Below, piece after piece: positions 63,752 through 64,000 of a stretch of 64,000 nucleotides of DNA. This DNA is from Henricia sp. BOLD:AAB3569 (taxonomy: Eukaryota > Echinodermata > Asteroidea > Spinulosida > Echinasteridae): positions 124,001-188,000 of the forward strand of contig JBBELK010001007.1 in the NCBI GenBank assembly GCA_037783545.1, read 5' to 3'. The notes under the pieces are model-generated. The model was not told where the DNA came from. It searched no databases and was given only the letters and a program-made list of their open reading frames with translations. The translations under genes and the position numbers were made by a program. Numbering within the stretch: position 1 is the first letter of the stretch; each line of letters begins with the position of its first letter.

Positions 63752-64000
63752 ATGATGGAAAGCGACCAAGCTACAAACATTTTGGATGAAATCCTTGCCG
63801 ACAGCGGGTCCGACCTTTCTTCCCTAGAAAGTTTCTCTAGTGACTCCGACGAGCCGGCCAGTGCTAGCGAAGATGACGTCTCCACAACATCAACACCCCC
63901 ACGTCCTGGTGAGAAGCCGAACTTTCGTCGCGGATGGCAGGAAATCAGTTCTGCTGCATGTAGTTCGAGGTATGGGCATATAGCTAGTACTACTATAGGC
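63752..64000 (+). CDS. Start of an unidentified ORF, possibly a transposase, cut by the window end
   Basis: Two ATGs in tandem open an 83-codon frame that runs off the window without a stop. The N-terminus is acidic and Ser-rich (ADSGSDLSSLESFSSDSDEP), followed by Thr/Pro and a basic-aromatic segment (KPNFRRGWQEI). Acidic, Ser/Asp-rich N-termini are common in piggyBac-type transposases, and a TTAA-type MITE family is present here. There is no catalytic domain to see, so this is only a suggestion; an unrelated host gene is equally possible. The context of inverted words at 63528-63640 favours a mobile element. Confidence 0.5.
   Translation, partial: MMESDQATNILDEILADSGSDLSSLESFSSDSDEPASASEDDVSTTSTPPRPGEKPNFRRGWQEISSAACSSRYGHIASTTIG

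Overview
The window is eukaryotic and almost certainly comes from an invertebrate animal. It has spliced genes with consensus GT-AG introns and animal-type transposable elements: Helitrons, Ty3/gypsy-type LTR elements, a TTAA-flanked MITE family and foldback elements. It also carries low-complexity CTAGGC-type intron sequence. The gene family (polycystin-1-like with a PLAT-type region) and the repeat style would suit a marine invertebrate such as an amphioxus, hemichordate, echinoderm or similar animal, but I cannot name the species.

The backbone is a head-to-tail tandem array on the + strand. Each unit has a conserved upstream region, a five-exon gene, and a 3' flank of about 2.8 kb. Three apparently intact copies lie at 2353-10312, 17136-23402 and 33001-43579. 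A broken fourth copy lies at 57000-62203. The first ~430 bases are the 3' flank of a further unit upstream. I assembled the genes from splice sites and phase: a signal-peptide exon, a TM1 exon, two exons of a divergent PLAT-like region, and one 2458-nt terminal exon. The terminal exon encodes TM2-TM3, a ~590-residue Ser/Thr/Asn-rich loop, TM4-TM5 and a stop. Each intact copy predicts 1029 aa. The layout TM1 - PLAT - TM2/TM3 - long loop - TM4/TM5 matches the first half of the polycystin-1 membrane region. It lacks the large ectodomain (GAIN/GPS, REJ, PKD repeats) and the channel-like TM6-TM11 half. This apparently free-standing five-TM mini-polycystin family is the most unusual biology in the window.

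Between and inside the units are mobile elements. Degraded Helitron pieces with recognisable HUH (Rep) domain sequence lie between units at 438-616, 13176-16160, 26921-31500 and 53433-55227. One is split by a 2.25-kb insertion that carries a perfect 53-bp inverted repeat and nine TGACGTCA palindromes. A 4.3-kb LTR element with identical 299-bp LTRs sits antisense in intron 1 of gene 3. It encodes only Gag, a retropepsin and two C2HC zinc fingers, plus a 42-bp tandem array in which most units can form a hairpin. A second, 6.3-kb LTR element (47008-53329) has lost its RT, RNase H and integrase core, so its protease region is joined to an integrase C-terminal tail. A MITE family with TTAA target duplications and 'empty' sites in sister units dates several insertions relative to the duplications.

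Shared insertions and deletions suggest that genes 1, 3 and 4 are sisters in their 5' halves. Genes 2 and 3 are sisters in their 3' halves and flanks. Unequal crossing over or gene conversion has therefore shuffled the array. The last ~800 bp leave the array and enter the start of another gene or transposon ORF (63752 to the window end).
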